Positions 62,956 through 64,000 of a DNA stretch of 64,000 bases are shown piece after piece. The translations under genes were made by a program, and so were the position numbers. The stretch is from Terriglobia bacterium (GTDB lineage Bacteria; Acidobacteriota; Terriglobia; Bryobacterales; Bryobacteraceae): NCBI GenBank assembly GCA_021325235.1, contig JAJPHN010000008.1, positions 58,704-122,703 of the forward strand, in the 5' to 3' direction. Each line of letters starts with the position of its first letter. Within the stretch, counting starts at the first letter, position 1. The notes below the pieces were generated by a model. It made no database searches, was not told where the DNA came from, and worked only from the letters and a program-made list of their open reading frames with translations.

Positions 62956-63887
62956 AGCATAGCGGCAAGTTTTCTACCCGGTTTGCACGGACGCTGTTAG
63001 GAGCGCTGCTGGTCGTGGAAAGCATTTGTGCTCAGCAGACCGAGGATGCGCCTCATTCAAGTCCCAACAGTTCGAAGGGAATGGTTCTTGTCTCTGTAGT
63101 CGTTTTGGACCGGAACGGGAAACCTTTGAGCGGACTCGGGCCAGATTCCTTCACGATCATCGACAATGATATTCAGCAGTCTGTGCTCGAGTTGAGCGAG
63201 AGAAATGGGCCTGCCGCCCTTGGTATCGTTCTTGACACGAGCCTCAGCCTGCGACCGGTTTTGCGCGAGGCGGAGTCGGCTGTTCGTAATTTCCTGAATC
63301 TCGCCAATCCCGATAATCAGGCGTTTCTTTACACGACCGCGACAAACGGGCACGCGTCGACAGAACTAAAGGGTCGCGCAGGTACGTTACGCACGAACAT
63401 GTCAGCTCCGGCGGCAACGGGTAAGACGGCGCTGTTGGATACGATCTATCGCGCGCTCGAAGTGATGTGTGCATTCGGCGATGAGCGCAAAGCTCTGTTA
63501 CTAATCTCCGACGGCCTAGATAACAATAGCCATCATTCTGTGCGCGATCTGATGTCCCTCGTTCGCCGGAGCGACGTCCAGATTTTTGCGATCGCGATAG
63601 ATCAGCGTCGGGCATTTGATAAAACTATTCTCTCCGAACAGAAGAGTCGCGGGATCTGGCGGCTCGATGAAATTGCAGAGAGCGGCGGCGGCTTTAGTGT
63701 ACCGGTTCGAGATGCCGAGGCGATTAACGCGGCAGTCGTTAAGATAAGCGACGCGATCCGCGCGGGTTATGTCCTCGGGTATACGCCGCAGCAAGCTGCC
63801 TTGCGAGGCACATGGCATTCCATACAAGTTCGGGTGGGCGTGCCCGGCTCGAAAGTGCACGCGCGCCCGGGCTACTTCACGCCGTAG
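62943..63887 (+). CDS. VWFA-related acidobacterial domain protein
   Basis: The third VWA protein of the window, 314 aa. Signal-like N-terminus (LLGALLVVESICAQ), the acidobacterial entry segment (MVLVSVVVLDRNGKPLSGLGPDSFTIIDND), a VWA domain with a degenerate MIDAS (VLDTSLSLRP instead of DxSGSM) and ISDGLDNNSHH, and the family end RAGYVLGYTPQQAALRGTWHSIQVRV then RPGYFTP. Loss of the DxSxS pattern (Gly-Ser to Leu-Ser) may reduce metal binding compared with the two proteins at 1635-3603. The ATG at 62943 overlaps the preceding small ORF. Confidence 0.85.
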   Translation: MESLKHSGKFSTRFARTLLGALLVVESICAQQTEDAPHSSPNSSKGMVLVSVVVLDRNGKPLSGLGPDSFTIIDNDIQQSVLELSERNGPAALGIVLDTSLSLRPVLREAESAVRNFLNLANPDNQAFLYTTATNGHASTELKGRAGTLRTNMSAPAATGKTALLDTIYRALEVMCAFGDERKALLLISDGLDNNSHHSVRDLMSLVRRSDVQIFAIAIDQRRAFDKTILSEQKSRGIWRLDEIAESGGGFSVPVRDAEAINAAVVKISDAIRAGYVLGYTPQQAALRGTWHSIQVRVGVPGSKVHARPGYFTP

Positions 63888-63912
63888 CCGCGGTGACCTT
63901 GCCCGATAGAAC

Positions 63913-64000
63913 TGAGCCACTCTAAACTGGGTTTTCCGAAGCAACGAAGTTGCGGAAGGAAAACGAAAAGGTGAAGAACAGCAGGTTCAGCGAAGAACAG
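63913..64000 (+). mobile_element. Left end of an IS3-family element (partial)
   Basis: The sequence from 63913 begins TGAGCCACTC, like the TGA... left ends of IS407-group IS3 elements. A GTG at 63971 starts a frame encoding KNSRFSEEQ, the usual opening of IS3-family OrfA proteins (consensus MK.SRF.EEQI). GGAAAACGAAAAG precedes it. The element continues past the window edge, so its right end, target duplication and OrfB are not visible. Confidence 0.6.

Noticed and set aside
1..64000. tRNA or rRNA genes in the intergenic gaps
   Set aside because: No gap showed a tRNA-like T-loop and acceptor pairing or any rRNA-like stretch when read through.

Overview
The window is GC-rich, gene-dense bacterial DNA and most likely comes from an Acidobacteriota chromosome, perhaps the Bryobacterales/Solibacter side. 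I base this on three proteins of the acidobacterial VWFA-related type, two ATPase-less duplicated MacB/FtsX permeases (the ADOP type, one behind a PadR regulator), a carboxypeptidase-regulatory-domain beta-barrel protein, a PEP-CTERM protein and frequent GTG/TTG starts. This is inference from protein families, not a database search. I found no rRNA, tRNA or CRISPR array.

Layout. 1-3.6 kb: the 3' end of an S53-like peptidase with Ig-like repeats, facing a small-protein/VWA/VWA operon. 3.8-5.5 kb: a LytS/LytTR two-component pair. 5.6-11.1 kb (minus): a PfkB sugar kinase and 6-phosphogluconate dehydrogenase, then a LiaI-like/LiaF-like/LytS/LytTR envelope-sensing operon. 11.2-13.3 kb: a beta-propeller protein and an M23 peptidase behind a 370-bp structured intergenic region. 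13.6-22.5 kb: a small unknown protein, RecJ, a GH13 trehalose-synthase-like enzyme, an array of six 40-bp tandem repeats, a polysaccharide deacetylase, a formyltransferase-like protein, a signal peptidase I with Thr in the nucleophile position, a flippase-like protein and two small secreted proteins. 22.5-27.3 kb (minus): FkbH-like protein, acyl carrier protein, MBOAT acyltransferase and SGNH protein, which read as an ACP-dependent glycan O-acylation module, possibly using glyceryl groups. 27.3-36.8 kb: a CDF metal exporter, PadR with an ADOP permease, YceI, topoisomerase IB, the PEP-CTERM protein, a HIT hydrolase, an HU/IHF protein and ribosomal protein S1.

36.9-42.3 kb: a GT-C-like membrane protein converging on a GT2, an aminotransferase and a WxcM-type acetyltransferase/ketoisomerase fusion, which together point to a dTDP-3-acetamido-3,6-dideoxyhexose on a surface glycan. 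42.4-47.1 kb: a Tudor-like small protein, then purQ-purL-purF with overlapping frames. 47.1-50.5 kb (minus): a DHH phosphoesterase and an Hcp/TssD-like protein, lysozyme-like protein and secreted ankyrin protein, which look like a type VI-type effector/immunity cassette. 50.7-55.9 kb: homodimeric pyruvate dehydrogenase E1 (aceE) and a second ADOP permease. 55.9-64 kb: a frameshifted phytanoyl-CoA dioxygenase gene, an aldo/keto reductase, a KdpD-like/KdpE-like pair, a small secreted protein with an outer-membrane barrel protein, a 54-codon membrane ORF with a third VWA protein, and the left edge of an IS3-family element.

Much of the window concerns the cell envelope: glycan building and decoration, peptidoglycan cleavage, envelope signalling and secretion. 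The rest is core metabolism (purines, pyruvate dehydrogenase, pentose phosphate) and information processing. The two most unusual assemblies are the FkbH-ACP-MBOAT-SGNH operon and the Hcp-lysozyme-ankyrin cassette.
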